Positions 1-8,329 of a stretch of DNA of 64,000 nt are shown here, piece by piece. Origin of the DNA: G965276765 sp965276825. GTDB taxonomy: Bacteria > Actinomycetota > Acidimicrobiia > Acidimicrobiales > Palsa-688. Both the position numbers and the translations under genes were made by a program. Position 1 is the first letter of the stretch; each line of letters opens with the position of its first letter. Under the pieces are notes generated by a model, which saw only the letters and a list, made by a program, of their open reading frames with translations, was not told the origin of the DNA and did no database searches. The DNA is taken from NCBI GenBank assembly GCA_965276825.1, contig OZ255630.1, positions 2,480,001 to 2,544,000 of the forward strand, in the 5' to 3' direction.

Positions 1-197
1 TCGTTGAACGCCTTCTCCCCGGCGAGCACCTCTCGCCACTCGATGCGCTTGCCGTGCTTGGCGGCGGCCGCGTCCAGCACGAGCTTGGCGGCGGGCCAGA
101 TGTCCACCCCCGTGCCGTCGCCCTCGATGAAGGGGATGATCGGTTCGTCGGATACAGAGAGGACGCCGTCGGACGCCATCGTGATCTTGTCGGCCAT
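1..197 (-). CDS. icd: NADP-dependent isocitrate dehydrogenase, N-terminal part (cut by window edge)
   Basis: Only the first 65 codons are present, reading leftward from ATG at 197. The stretch PIIPFIEGDGTG followed by DIWPAAKLVLDAA and the ending VLAGEKAFN are the characteristic opening of the homodimeric NADP isocitrate dehydrogenase, which converts isocitrate to 2-oxoglutarate in the TCA cycle. The family identity is known; the catalytic residues lie outside the window. It follows the nitronate monooxygenase gene on the same strand after a 51-bp gap, so it could be the last member of the folD-metF transcript or have its own promoter. Completeness cannot be judged. Confidence 0.88.
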   Translation of the reverse strand, partial: MADKITMASDGVLSVSDEPIIPFIEGDGTGVDIWPAAKLVLDAAAAKHGKRIEWREVLAGEKAFN

Positions 198-248
198 GCC
201 GCCAAGCCTACCGAGGTCGTCGTCGCCGCCCACCCGGTCGGAGGGGGA

Positions 249-1373
249 TCAGCCGCCGCCGAAGGAGGAGACGCGCTCGACGGCGTCGGCGAAGTCGGCC
301 ATGAGCTCCTCGACCACACGCCGCACCGGGCGGACGCCGTCGAGCAGCCCGACGCCCTGGCCGACGAAGTAGGTGGCGAGCTCGGTGGCGCCCTCGTGGC
401 CCGAGGCGGCGAGCTGGTCGATCCGGCGGAGGGCGGGCTCGGCGATCATCGACTGCAGCGGCATCGGCAGCGGCCCGGGGCCCGCAGGGTCCTCCCAGGC
501 GTCGGTCCACGCCGAGCGCAGCTGCCTGGCCGGCTTGCCGGTGCGGCCCCGCGAGCGGAGGGTGTCCGCCGACGAGGCGGTGACGAGCTTGGCCTTGGTC
601 GCAGGAGCCGTCTCGGCCTCCTCGGTCGTCAACCACATCGAGCCGGTCCACACCCCGTCGGCGCCGAGGGCGAGCGCCGCGGCCATCTGCCGGCCGGTCA
701 CGATCCCGCCGGCGGCGAGCACGGGGACCCGGCCGGCCACCGCGTCGACGACCTCGGGCACGAGGACCATGGTGGCGATCTCCCCGGTGTGGCCCCCCGC
801 CTCGCCTCCCTGGGCGACGATCAGGTCGACCCCGGCCTCGAGCTGGCGCTCGGCGTGGTGGCGGGCGCCGACGAGCGCGGCGACGGGCACCCCCTGGCGC
901 CCGGCCCGCTCGAGCATGGACGCCGGGGGGCGGCCGAGGGCGTTGGCGATCAGCCCGATGGGATGGGCGAAGGCCACGTCGAGCAGCTCCTCGTTGACGT
1001 CCGGGTTGCCCATCCGGGAGCCCTGCGCGGACACGCCGTCGCCGGGCTGGTGGATGCCGTGGCGGGCGAGCAGGTCCTCGACGAACCGCCTCTGGGTGTC
1101 GGGCACGAGCGCGACGAAGTCGGCGGGGGTCAGGTGCCGCCCTCGGCCCTCGACCTTCTCGGGGACGAGCACGTCGGCGCCGTAGGGGCGGCCGTGCACG
1201 TGCTCGTCGATCCAGTGGAGCTCGACGTCGAGGGCCTCGGGGCTGAAGGCGGCCGCACCGAGGACACCGAAGCCTCCGGCGTTGGTCACCGCCGCGACCA
1301 CGTCGCGGCAGTGGCTGAAGGCGAGCAGCGGGATCTCGCAGCCGAGCAGGCCGGTCACGCGGTCGGTGGTCAC
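249..1373 (-). CDS. Nitronate monooxygenase / 2-nitropropane dioxygenase family flavoprotein
   Basis: A 374-residue FMN-dependent TIM-barrel protein of the NPD family, which oxidises alkyl nitronates or acts as a related flavin oxidoreductase. Visible signatures are the N-terminal AVTNAGGFGVLGA (about residues 28-40), the flavin phosphate/catalytic segment QGGEAGGHTG (188-197) and AAGGIVTGRQM (220-230) followed by GADGVWTGS. The GTG start at 1373 overlaps the metF stop as GTGA, showing translational coupling to metF and folD. Nothing in one-carbon metabolism explains this pairing; the true substrate is unknown. The family contains enoyl reductases and other enzymes, so the nitronate activity is an inference from family membership. 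Confidence 0.85.
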   Translation of the reverse strand: MTTDRVTGLLGCEIPLLAFSHCRDVVAAVTNAGGFGVLGAAAFSPEALDVELHWIDEHVHGRPYGADVLVPEKVEGRGRHLTPADFVALVPDTQRRFVEDLLARHGIHQPGDGVSAQGSRMGNPDVNEELLDVAFAHPIGLIANALGRPPASMLERAGRQGVPVAALVGARHHAERQLEAGVDLIVAQGGEAGGHTGEIATMVLVPEVVDAVAGRVPVLAAGGIVTGRQMAAALALGADGVWTGSMWLTTEEAETAPATKAKLVTASSADTLRSRGRTGKPARQLRSAWTDAWEDPAGPGPLPMPLQSMIAEPALRRIDQLAASGHEGATELATYFVGQGVGLLDGVRPVRRVVEELMADFADAVERVSSFGGG

Positions 1374-2239
1374 GTCGGCTCCCCCCCTTGTGGGCCGAGG
1401 CCCAGGTTCTCGTAGATCTCCCTCGTCGCCGGCGAGCGGTTGAGGGTGATGAAGTGCAGCCCGGGTGCGCCCGCGGCCAGCAGGTCAGCGCACAGCTCGG
1501 TCGCCAGCTCGATCCCGAGGGCCCGCACCGACGCCGGGTCGCCGGCGGCGTCGAGCCTGGCCACGATGGCGTCGGGGACGGCGGCGCCGAGCTCGCGCTG
1601 GCGCTTGGCCGAGCCCAGGTTCAGCAGGGGCATGATGCCGGGCACCACCGGCTTGTCCACGCCGCGCCTGGCCAGGTCGTCGACCAGGCCGACGTACTCG
1701 TCGAGATCGAACACCGACTGGGTGATGGCGAAGTCGGCCAGGTCGAGCTTCTCGGCCAGCCGGTCGCGGTCGGCCTCCCGGGACGGTGAGCGGGGGTGGA
1801 CCGACGGGTGGGCGGCGACACCGATGGAGAAGCCGCCGATGGCCTGCGCCAGCTCCACCAGCTCCGACGCGTGGGGCAGCTCGCCGCCCGGGGCGTCGGT
1901 GTCGGTCGGCGGGTCGCCCCCGAGGGCCATCAGGTTGACGATGCCCGCCTTGCGCAGCTCGACCAGGATGTCGGCCAGCTCGAGGCGGGTGTGGCCGGTG
2001 CAGATCAGGTGGGCCATCGGGGTGAGCGTGGTGGTGCGCAGCATGCCGGCGACGAGCTCGTGGGTCGGCTCCCGCGACGACCGGCCGCCCCGGTAGGTGA
2101 CCGAGACGAACGAAGGCTCGAGCGGCTGCAGGTCGACCAGGGTCCTGGCCAGCCGGCGCCGCTGGTCGTCGTCGGCCGGGGGGAAGAACTCGAACGAGCG
2201 CGTCCTCCCCTCCCGCAGGAGGTCGGCGATCCGGGTCAT
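1370..2239 (-). CDS. metF: 5,10-methylenetetrahydrofolate reductase
   Basis: A 289-residue MetF-type enzyme that reduces methylene-THF to methyl-THF for methionine synthesis, with FAD bound in a TIM barrel. The N-terminal SFEFFPPADDD carries the conserved catalytic Glu (residue 17), followed by FVSVTYRGG, and the substrate-binding strands HLICTGHTR and NLMALGGDPP are present. Length matches the bacterial family (about 290). The ATG at 2239 overlaps the folD stop (ATGA), so the two consecutive folate enzymes are co-translated: FolD supplies or drains the same methylene-THF pool that MetF uses. No SAM or other riboswitch is visible before the operon. Confidence 0.93.
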   Translation of the reverse strand: MTRIADLLREGRTRSFEFFPPADDDQRRRLARTLVDLQPLEPSFVSVTYRGGRSSREPTHELVAGMLRTTTLTPMAHLICTGHTRLELADILVELRKAGIVNLMALGGDPPTDTDAPGGELPHASELVELAQAIGGFSIGVAAHPSVHPRSPSREADRDRLAEKLDLADFAITQSVFDLDEYVGLVDDLARRGVDKPVVPGIMPLLNLGSAKRQRELGAAVPDAIVARLDAAGDPASVRALGIELATELCADLLAAGAPGLHFITLNRSPATREIYENLGLGPQGGEPT

Positions 2240-3105
2240 GCGGCGGCGACGGCCGCCTCGGCGGCCACGATCGTGTTGCGCAACAGCATGGCGACGGTCG
2301 TGACGCCGACGCCGCCCAGGCGGGGCGTGATCCAGCCGGCGACCTTGCCGCAGGACTCGTCGACGTCGGAGATGACCCGCCGACCCGCCCAGGTCATGCC
2401 CCCGCCGATCACGCAGGCACCGGGTCGGATCACGCCGGGGGTGATCATGTTGCCGACGCCTGCGGCTCCGACCACGATGTCGGCGTCACGGGTGTAGGTG
2501 GCCCAGTCCGGCACGCCGGTGTGGACCAGGGTGACCGCGGCGTTGGCCGTCTCCTCCTTGAGGCCGAGCAGGATCGACAACGGGCGTCCGATGGTCGGGC
2601 CGCGCCCGACGACGACGACCCGCTGTCCGGCGACGGGGACGCGGTAGTGGGCGAGCATGGCCTGGATGCCGAGCGGGGTGCACGGGCGCGGGGCGTCGGG
2701 CACGCCGAGGGCGAGGCGCCCGAGATTGGTGGGATGCAGGCCGTCGGCGTCCTTGCCCGGGTCGATGTGGCCGAGGGCGGCGTTGAAGTCGAAGCCGGGC
2801 GGCGTCGGGTTCTGCAGGATGAAGGCGTCGACCGCCTTGTCGGCGTTGAGCGCGGCGATGGCCTCGATCAGGTCGGCTTGCGTGCGGTCGGCGCCGATGC
2901 GGAGGTCGACCGAGTGCAGGCCGTTGGCTTCGCAGGTCTCGTGTTTGCGGGCCACGTAGTGGGCGCTCGCCGGGTCGTCACCGACCAGGACGGTGCCGAG
3001 CCCGGGCGGGCGCCCGTGGGCGTCGGTGAAGGCGGCGGCGCGGGTGGCGACCTCGGCCAGCACGGCATCGGCGACGGGGGCCCCGGGCATGGGGATGGCG
3101 GTCAT
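2236..3105 (-). CDS. folD: Bifunctional methylene-THF dehydrogenase / methenyl-THF cyclohydrolase (divergent FolD)
   Basis: A 289-residue FolD, interconverting methylene-, methenyl- and 10-formyl-THF. The catalytic YVARKHETCE segment (Tyr and Lys), KDADGLHP and the NAD(P) loop VVVGRGPTIGRPLS are clear. The usual QLPLPxH motif is replaced by QNPTPPGFD, and the usual GRSxIVGxP loop is altered, so this belongs to a divergent FolD branch rather than the E. coli-like type; I infer that activity is retained because the Lys and Asp are kept. It is the first gene of the folD-metF-nitronate monooxygenase unit and provides 10-formyl-THF for PurN and PurH just upstream on the same strand. Confidence 0.9.
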   Translation of the reverse strand: MTAIPMPGAPVADAVLAEVATRAAAFTDAHGRPPGLGTVLVGDDPASAHYVARKHETCEANGLHSVDLRIGADRTQADLIEAIAALNADKAVDAFILQNPTPPGFDFNAALGHIDPGKDADGLHPTNLGRLALGVPDAPRPCTPLGIQAMLAHYRVPVAGQRVVVVGRGPTIGRPLSILLGLKEETANAAVTLVHTGVPDWATYTRDADIVVGAAGVGNMITPGVIRPGACVIGGGMTWAGRRVISDVDESCGKVAGWITPRLGGVGVTTVAMLLRNTIVAAEAAVAAA

Positions 3106-3130
3106 CGGATCGGTCGCTCCTCGCTGCGGT

Positions 3131-3200
3131 GACGGGACGGGTCGGGTCGGGACGGGTCGGAACGGGTCGGGTCGGGTCGGGTCGGGTCGGGTCGGGTCGT
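3131..3200. repeat. GGGTC pentanucleotide tandem repeat between purH and folD
   Basis: About 70 bp made almost entirely of GGGTC/GGACG pentamers on the plus strand. The G-triplets separated by two bases (GGGTCGGGTCGGGTCGGG) meet the simple definition of a potential G-quadruplex on the strand that is the template for the flanking minus-strand genes. It lies 26-95 bp upstream of the folD start and just after the purH stop. It could be a slippage-prone microsatellite, a transcription roadblock, or both. Confidence 0.85.
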
Positions 3201-3228
3201 GGGTGGACGGGCGGGGCCGGCCGCGTGG

Positions 3229-4821
3229 TCAGTGCTGGAACTGTCGTTCGCCGGTGAAGACCATGGCGAGTCCGTGCTCGTCGGCCGCGGCGACGACCTC
3301 CTTGTCCCGCACCGACCCGCCGGGCTGGATCACCGCGACCACGCCGGCGGCGGCGACCGCGTCGAGGCCGTCGCGGAAGGGGAAGAAGGCGTCGCTGGCC
3401 GCCGCGCCGCCCGCCGCCCGGCCGGCGGCCCTGGCCACGGCGATCTCGCCGGGGGTGACGCGGTTCTGCTGGCCACCGCCGATGCCCACGGCCACGCCGC
3501 CCGCGGCCAGGACGATGGCGTTGGACTTGACCCAGCCGCAGATCCGCCAGGCCAGCTCCAGGTCGCGCCACTGGTCCTCGGTGGGGGACGCCTCGGTGAC
3601 CACCTCCCAGTCGCCCCGCCCGGCCACGAAGGCGTAGGGCTCCTGGATCAGCCAGCCGCCGGCCAACTGGCGCAGGTGCAGCGCGTCCGCGGAGGGGGTG
3701 GGGGCGGAGAGGGTCCGGGTGGCCTTGCGCTTGGCCACGATGCGCTCCAGGGCCGCCGGCTCGAAGCCGGGGGCGATGATCACGTCGGCCTGGGCGTTGG
3801 CCGCCAGCGACTCGGCCACCGCCTCGGTGACCGTCGCCGACAGCGCCACGATCCCACCGAACGCCGACATCGGATCGCACTCGAAGGCCCGCTCGTAGGC
3901 GGTGACCGCGTCCGCCGCCACGGCCGCGCCGCACGGGTTGGCGTGCTTGACCACGACGGCGGCGGCGGGGCCGAGGTCGGCCAGCTGGGCCACGATGCGC
4001 CACGCCGAGTCGGCGTCGTAGAGGTTGAGGTAGGACAGCTCCTTGCCGCTGTGCTGCACGACCTCGTCGAGCCAGGTGCGCCGGCCGATCTCCCGGTACC
4101 TGGCCCCCTCCTGGTGGGGGTTCTCGCCGTAGCGCAACGACTGGGCGTGCTCCAGGGCCAAGTGCACGGTGGCCGGCAGCCGCGACACCCGGCCCGTCTC
4201 GCCGGCGGTGCCGGGGTCGCGGTCGGCGGCGCCGTTCCCCCCTCCCCCGGACGCCGCGACCTCGGCGTCGGCGTCGGCGTCGGCGAACCAGTTGGCGATG
4301 GCCGCGTCGTAGGTGGCGGTGTGGGCGAACGCCCCGGCCGCCAGCCGGCGCCGCAGGCCGGCCGAGAGGGCGCCCCGGGCGCGCAGCTCGTCCACCACCA
4401 CGTCGTAGTCGGCCGGGTCGACGACGACCCCGACGTGGGCGTGGTTCTTGGCCGCGGCGCGCACCATGGTCGGGCCGCCCACGTCGATCAGCTCGATCGA
4501 AGGGTTGGAGGTGAACGGGTACAGGTTGCAGACCACCAGGCCGAACGGCTCGATCCCCTGCCCGGCGATGTCGGCCACGTGGCCGGGCTCGGACAGGTCG
4601 GCGAGGATGCCCCCGTGGATGGCCGGGTGCAGGGTCTTGACCCGCCCGCCGAGCATCTCCGGGGCCTGGGTGACCGACTCGACGCTGCGCTGGGGGATGC
4701 CGGCGGCTTCGAGGGCGGTGGCGGTGCCGCCGCTGGCGACCAGCTCGTGGCCGAGGTCGACCAGCGCGGCGGCGAAGGCCTCGAGGCCGGTCTTGTCGTA
4801 GACGGAGAGCAGGACCCTCAC
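3229..4821 (-). CDS. purH: Bifunctional AICAR formyltransferase / IMP cyclohydrolase
   Basis: A 530-residue PurH catalysing the last two steps of IMP synthesis. The N-terminal MGS-like cyclohydrolase domain (about 1-190) begins VLLSVYDKTGL and has SGGTATALEAAG and GGRVKTLHPAIHGG. The C-terminal formyltransferase domain has the catalytic VVKHANPCGAA and ends in the family-typical AMVFTGERQFQH. The GTG at 4821 is preceded by AAGGAG, a strong ribosome-binding site. It lies 13 bp after purN, so the two formyl-THF-using purine enzymes form one unit and folD follows downstream. A short low-complexity Asp/Ala linker (about residues 180-190) is encoded by GTCGGC repeats. Confidence 0.95.
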   Translation of the reverse strand: MRVLLSVYDKTGLEAFAAALVDLGHELVASGGTATALEAAGIPQRSVESVTQAPEMLGGRVKTLHPAIHGGILADLSEPGHVADIAGQGIEPFGLVVCNLYPFTSNPSIELIDVGGPTMVRAAAKNHAHVGVVVDPADYDVVVDELRARGALSAGLRRRLAAGAFAHTATYDAAIANWFADADADAEVAASGGGGNGAADRDPGTAGETGRVSRLPATVHLALEHAQSLRYGENPHQEGARYREIGRRTWLDEVVQHSGKELSYLNLYDADSAWRIVAQLADLGPAAAVVVKHANPCGAAVAADAVTAYERAFECDPMSAFGGIVALSATVTEAVAESLAANAQADVIIAPGFEPAALERIVAKRKATRTLSAPTPSADALHLRQLAGGWLIQEPYAFVAGRGDWEVVTEASPTEDQWRDLELAWRICGWVKSNAIVLAAGGVAVGIGGGQQNRVTPGEIAVARAAGRAAGGAAASDAFFPFRDGLDAVAAAGVVAVIQPGGSVRDKEVVAAADEHGLAMVFTGERQFQH

Positions 4822-4834
4822 GACAGCTCCTTCA

Positions 4835-5440
4835 TCATGGGTCGGCCGGTTGCCCCTCGGGGTCGTGGTCGACCTCGTGCAGGAAATGGCGGATGGTGGC
4901 GGGGTACAGCCGGCGCTCGGCGACCTTGATGCGCTCGTGCAGCGCGGCCTCGGTGTCGCCGGGCTCGACGGGCACGGTGGCCTGGGCGAGGATCGGGCCG
5001 TCGTCGACCGTTGCGGTGGCGAGGTGGACGGTGCAGCCGGTCACGGGCACACCGGCGGCGAGGGCGTCGGCGACCGCATGCCACCCCTTGAACGCCGGCA
5101 GGAGCGCCGGATGGGTGTTGAGCACCCGGCCGGGGAACACCTCGAAGAGGCGAGGGGAAAGGATCGTGCCGAACCCGGCCATGGCGACGGTCCCCACCCG
5201 GTGGGCGGCGAGGGCGGCGATGACCGCCTCGGTGTAGCCGACACGGTCGAAGTCCGCCCCGAAGTTGCGCCGCTCGACCACCTCCACGGGAATGCCGGCG
5301 TCGGCGGCCAGCTTCTCCGCCGGGCAGGCCCGGTCGAGCAGCACCACGTCCACGTCGATCCCCTCGTCGATGATGGCGCCGAGGATCGTCCCGGTCCCCG
5401 ACGCCATGACGCCGAGACCGCCGGCAGGGGTGGGATCCAC
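4835..5440 (-). CDS. purN: Phosphoribosylglycinamide formyltransferase 1
   Basis: A 201-residue PurN that transfers a formyl group from 10-formyl-THF to GAR. The N-terminal VMASGTGTILGAII corresponds to the substrate loop, the catalytic Asn-x-His is in VLNTHPALLPAFKG, and the catalytic Asp is in TVDDGPILAQ. The usual SGxGSN loop is changed to SGTGTI, a modest deviation. The gene starts at GTG 5440 and sits 57 bp after sucD and 13 bp before purH on the same strand. Confidence 0.93.
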   Translation of the reverse strand: MDPTPAGGLGVMASGTGTILGAIIDEGIDVDVVLLDRACPAEKLAADAGIPVEVVERRNFGADFDRVGYTEAVIAALAAHRVGTVAMAGFGTILSPRLFEVFPGRVLNTHPALLPAFKGWHAVADALAAGVPVTGCTVHLATATVDDGPILAQATVPVEPGDTEAALHERIKVAERRLYPATIRHFLHEVDHDPEGQPADP

Positions 5441-5497
5441 GCCCGCGAACTTACCGGACGGCCTCGGACCCTCCCCCGCCCGGCGGAGCCGGGCCGC

Positions 5498-6382
5498 TCA
5501 GAGGGCCTCGACGATCTCGGCCATCTTCAGCCCGGCCTCGGTCGGGTTGTTGACCACGTGGACCCCCGCGGCGCCGAGCGCCTCCATCTTGGCCTGGGCG
5601 GTGCCCCTGGACCCGGAGATGATGGCGCCGGCGTGGCCCATCTTCTTGCCGGGAGGGGCGGTCACCCCGGCCACGTAGGCGACCACCGGCTTGTCGACCT
5701 CGGTGTCGATGAACGCCGCCGCCTTCTCCTCCTCGGCCCCCCCGATCTCGCCGAACATGGCGATGGCCCGGGTGTCGGGGTCGGCCTGGAAGGCGCGCAG
5801 GCAGTCGACGAAGTTGGTGCCGGGCACCGGGTCGCCGCCGATGCCGACGCAGGTGGTGACGCCGACGCCGAGGGTCTTGAGCTCGTAGAGGGCCTGGTAG
5901 GTGAGGGTGCCCGACCGGCTGACGATGCCGACCGGACCGCCGGGGAGGGCGATCTCGCCTGCGGTGATGCCGATGTTGGTCTTGCCCGGGCTGATGATCC
6001 CGGGGCAGTTGGGCCCCAGCAGCCGGGTCCCCGGGTGCTGGGCGGCGAGGGTGTTGTAGACCCTGGCCTCGTCGTGGGCGGGGATGCCCTCGGTGATGCA
6101 CACCACCAGCGGGATGCCCGCGGCGGCGGCCTCGAGGATGGCGGCCGGCGCGGCCCTCGGCGGGACCGACACGAAGCTGGCGTTGGCGCCCGCGGCGGCC
6201 ACCGCCTCGGCGACGGTGTCGTAGACCGGGATGCCCTCGACGTCCTGGCCGCCCTTGCCCGGGGTGACCCCGGCCACCACCTGGGTGCCGTAGGCCCGGT
6301 TGCGCAGGCCGTGGAAGCGGCCCTGCCCGCCGGTCAGGCCCTGGACGACGACCTTGGTGTGCTCGTCGACGAAGATGCTCAT
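5498..6382 (-). CDS. sucD: Succinyl-CoA synthetase (ADP-forming) alpha subunit
   Basis: A 294-residue alpha subunit. The start at ATG 6382 (MSIFVDEHTKVVVQG) is preferred over a much longer open frame because it matches the family N-terminus and has a GAGG ribosome-binding site. The CoA-binding Rossmann domain is followed by the ligase domain with the phosphorylated histidine at about residue 250 in KKMGHAGAIISG. It makes succinate, CoA and ATP from succinyl-CoA together with SucC, whose gene ends 64 bp upstream. The gene order B12-domain protein, sucC, sucD suggests a shared succinyl-CoA theme. Confidence 0.95.
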   Translation of the reverse strand: MSIFVDEHTKVVVQGLTGGQGRFHGLRNRAYGTQVVAGVTPGKGGQDVEGIPVYDTVAEAVAAAGANASFVSVPPRAAPAAILEAAAAGIPLVVCITEGIPAHDEARVYNTLAAQHPGTRLLGPNCPGIISPGKTNIGITAGEIALPGGPVGIVSRSGTLTYQALYELKTLGVGVTTCVGIGGDPVPGTNFVDCLRAFQADPDTRAIAMFGEIGGAEEEKAAAFIDTEVDKPVVAYVAGVTAPPGKKMGHAGAIISGSRGTAQAKMEALGAAGVHVVNNPTEAGLKMAEIVEAL

Positions 6383-6446
6383 CGGGACGCCCTCTTCGAG
6401 GGCGCCGACGAGCGGGCGGCTCTGCTGGTCGGTTCGTACTGCGTGC

Positions 6447-7622
6447 TCACTGGATCGCTCCCGTTGCGGAGGTGGCGGGCTCGTCGCCCGCGAGCTCGAC
6501 GGCCTTGCGGGCCGCTTCGAGCATGGTCGGGGACGAGATGAGGTGGTCGGATTCGACCGTCGCAATGATCGACCGGCCCTCGTCGGCGTTGGTGCCGTCG
6601 AGGCGGATGACGATGGGCGAGTTGATGACGACCCGTCCGAGGGCGGCAACGATCCCCTTGGCCACCTCCTCGCCGCGGGTGATGCCCCCGAAGATGTTGA
6701 TGAAGATGGCCCGCACCTTGGGGTCGGAGTTGATGACCTCGAGCGCGTTGGCCATCACCTCGGCGTTGGCCCCGCCCCCGATGTCGAGGAAGTTGGCGGG
6801 CGATCCCCCGACCTGGTTGACCACGTCGCAGGTGCTCATGGCCAGCCCGGCGCCGTTGGCGACGATGCCCACGTAGCCGTCCAGGCCGACGTACTGGAGG
6901 CCCTTGCTGCGGGCCAGTCGCTCCCGCTCGTCGAGCTCGTCGATGTCGCGGAAGTCGTCCCACTCCGGATGGCGGAACGCGGCGTTGTCGTCGAGGGTGA
7001 CCTTGGCGTCGAGGGCGTGCACCCGCCCATCGGGGGTCAGGATCAGCGGGTTGATCTCGACCAGGTCGGCGTCGCCCTCGACGTAGCAGCGGTACAGGTT
7101 GAGCAGGATGCCGACCGCCCCGTCACGCGCCTCGGCGTCGAGGCCGGCGTCGTCGACGAGGGTCCTGGCCTGCTCCTCGGTCAACCCGACGGCGGGGTCG
7201 ATGTAGAGCCTGGCGATGGCCGTCGGGTCCTCGTCGGCGACGGTCTCGATCTCCACGCCCCCCCTCGCCGACACCATGCCGAGGTGCTGCTTGGCGCCGC
7301 GGTCGAGGGTGAAGCTGGCGTAGTACTCCTTGGCGATGTCCGAGGCGTGCTCGACCCAGAGCCGCTCCACGACGTGGCCCTTGATGTCGAGGCCGAGGAT
7401 GTTGCCGGCGTGCAGCCTGACCTCGTCGGTGTCGGTCGCCAGCTTGACGCCGCCGGCCTTGCCCCGGCCGCCCACCTGGACCTGCGCCTTGACCACGACC
7501 GGGTAGCCGGCCTTGTCGGCCTCGACCACGGCCTGCTCCACGGTGTCGGCGACACCGCCGGCGGAGACGGGAATGCCGAAGCGGGCGAAGTACTGCTTGC
7601 CCTGGTACTCGTAGAGATCCAC
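6447..7622 (-). CDS. sucC: Succinyl-CoA synthetase beta subunit
   Basis: A 391-residue ATP-grasp subunit starting at GTG 7622 (VDLYEYQGKQYF, the family N-terminus). Visible landmarks are KAQVQVGGRGKAGGVK (nucleotide site), EINPLILTPDG and the CoA-ligase domain with NGAGLAMSTCD, GGGANAEV and FINIFGGITR. It pairs with SucD to form the TCA-cycle succinyl-CoA synthetase. It lies 52 bp downstream of the small B12-binding protein gene. Confidence 0.95.
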   Translation of the reverse strand: MDLYEYQGKQYFARFGIPVSAGGVADTVEQAVVEADKAGYPVVVKAQVQVGGRGKAGGVKLATDTDEVRLHAGNILGLDIKGHVVERLWVEHASDIAKEYYASFTLDRGAKQHLGMVSARGGVEIETVADEDPTAIARLYIDPAVGLTEEQARTLVDDAGLDAEARDGAVGILLNLYRCYVEGDADLVEINPLILTPDGRVHALDAKVTLDDNAAFRHPEWDDFRDIDELDERERLARSKGLQYVGLDGYVGIVANGAGLAMSTCDVVNQVGGSPANFLDIGGGANAEVMANALEVINSDPKVRAIFINIFGGITRGEEVAKGIVAALGRVVINSPIVIRLDGTNADEGRSIIATVESDHLISSPTMLEAARKAVELAGDEPATSATGAIQ

Positions 7623-7674
7623 GCGCGCTCCTCGGTGCGGTAGGGGAAAAGGGGGAGAAAGGGTGCCCGTCACG

Positions 7675-8091
7675 TCAGGCGGTGCTGGTGGGTTCACGAG
7701 CGTCGAGCGCGGCCTCGAGCCACCCGGTGATGGTGGCCAGCGGGGCACCCGGGGTGAAGATCTCGGCCACACCGTGGGCCTTGAGCTCGGCGATGTCGGC
7801 GTCGGGGATGATGCCCCCGCCGAAGACGAGGACGTCCTCGGCGCCACCGTCGGCGAGCAGGTCGACGACCCGAGGAAAGAGGGTCAGGTGGGCCCCGGAC
7901 AGGACCGATAGGCCCACGGCGTCGGCGTCCTCCTGGAGGGTCGTCTCCACGATCTGCTCCGGCGTCTGGTGCAGGCCGGTGTAGATCACCTCGAAGCCCG
8001 CTTCCCGCAGCGCCCTGGTGATCACCCTGGCGCCACGGTCGTGGCCGTCGAGTCCGGGCTTGGCCATCACCACCCGGTAGGGACGCTGCAT
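7675..8091 (-). CDS. Stand-alone cobalamin-binding domain, methylmalonyl-CoA mutase small-domain type
   Basis: A 138-residue protein consisting only of the B12-binding Rossmann domain. The DGHDRG motif (residues 15-20) supplies the lower-axial histidine in the base-off/His-on mode, LSVLSG (61-66) and the FGGG loop (90-93) bind the nucleotide tail. It corresponds to the C-terminal domain of methylmalonyl-CoA mutase and to separate small subunits of archaeal-type mutases or isobutyryl-CoA mutase. ATG 8091 gives a protein of exactly domain size. It is the first gene of a unit with sucC and sucD, which consume succinyl-CoA, the mutase product. No mutase large subunit is in the window, so the partner is unknown. 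Confidence 0.9.
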   Translation of the reverse strand: MQRPYRVVMAKPGLDGHDRGARVITRALREAGFEVIYTGLHQTPEQIVETTLQEDADAVGLSVLSGAHLTLFPRVVDLLADGGAEDVLVFGGGIIPDADIAELKAHGVAEIFTPGAPLATITGWLEAALDAREPTSTA

Positions 8092-8211
8092 CACCGCCGA
8101 TGTTACGCATGACCGCCCCACCCGGCGCCAGCCCGGCGCCAGGCCGCCGCGAGGCCGCCGCCGCGGCCACGGCCGCCGCGGCGGCCCCCGCAGGAGGGTG
8201 ACCCCGATCGG

Positions 8212-8255
8212 CGAAGCCGCCCCGTTACCATGAGCGGCGTCCCGGGGCGGCTTCG
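8212..8255. promoter_or_regulatory. Perfect 13-bp inverted repeat between divergent genes
   Basis: CGAAGCCGCCCCG at 8212-8224 is matched by its exact reverse complement CGGGGCGGCTTCG at 8243-8255, with an 18-base loop. It lies between the B12-domain gene (start 8091, minus) and the LCP gene (start 8330, plus). There is no U-tract on either side. It could be an operator, a leader hairpin of the LCP mRNA, or a chance product of high GC, although 13 perfect pairs is long for chance. Confidence 0.6.
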
Positions 8256-8329
8256 GAGGGGGATGCGCGTCGCAGGCGACGCCATGCTCCCGGGCCCCGA
8301 CCCCTCGTCTCCTCCCGGAGTGGCCCCCG

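Noticed and set aside
3131..3200. Possible CRISPR array
   Set aside because: Continuous pentamer repeat with no spacers and no cas genes nearby.
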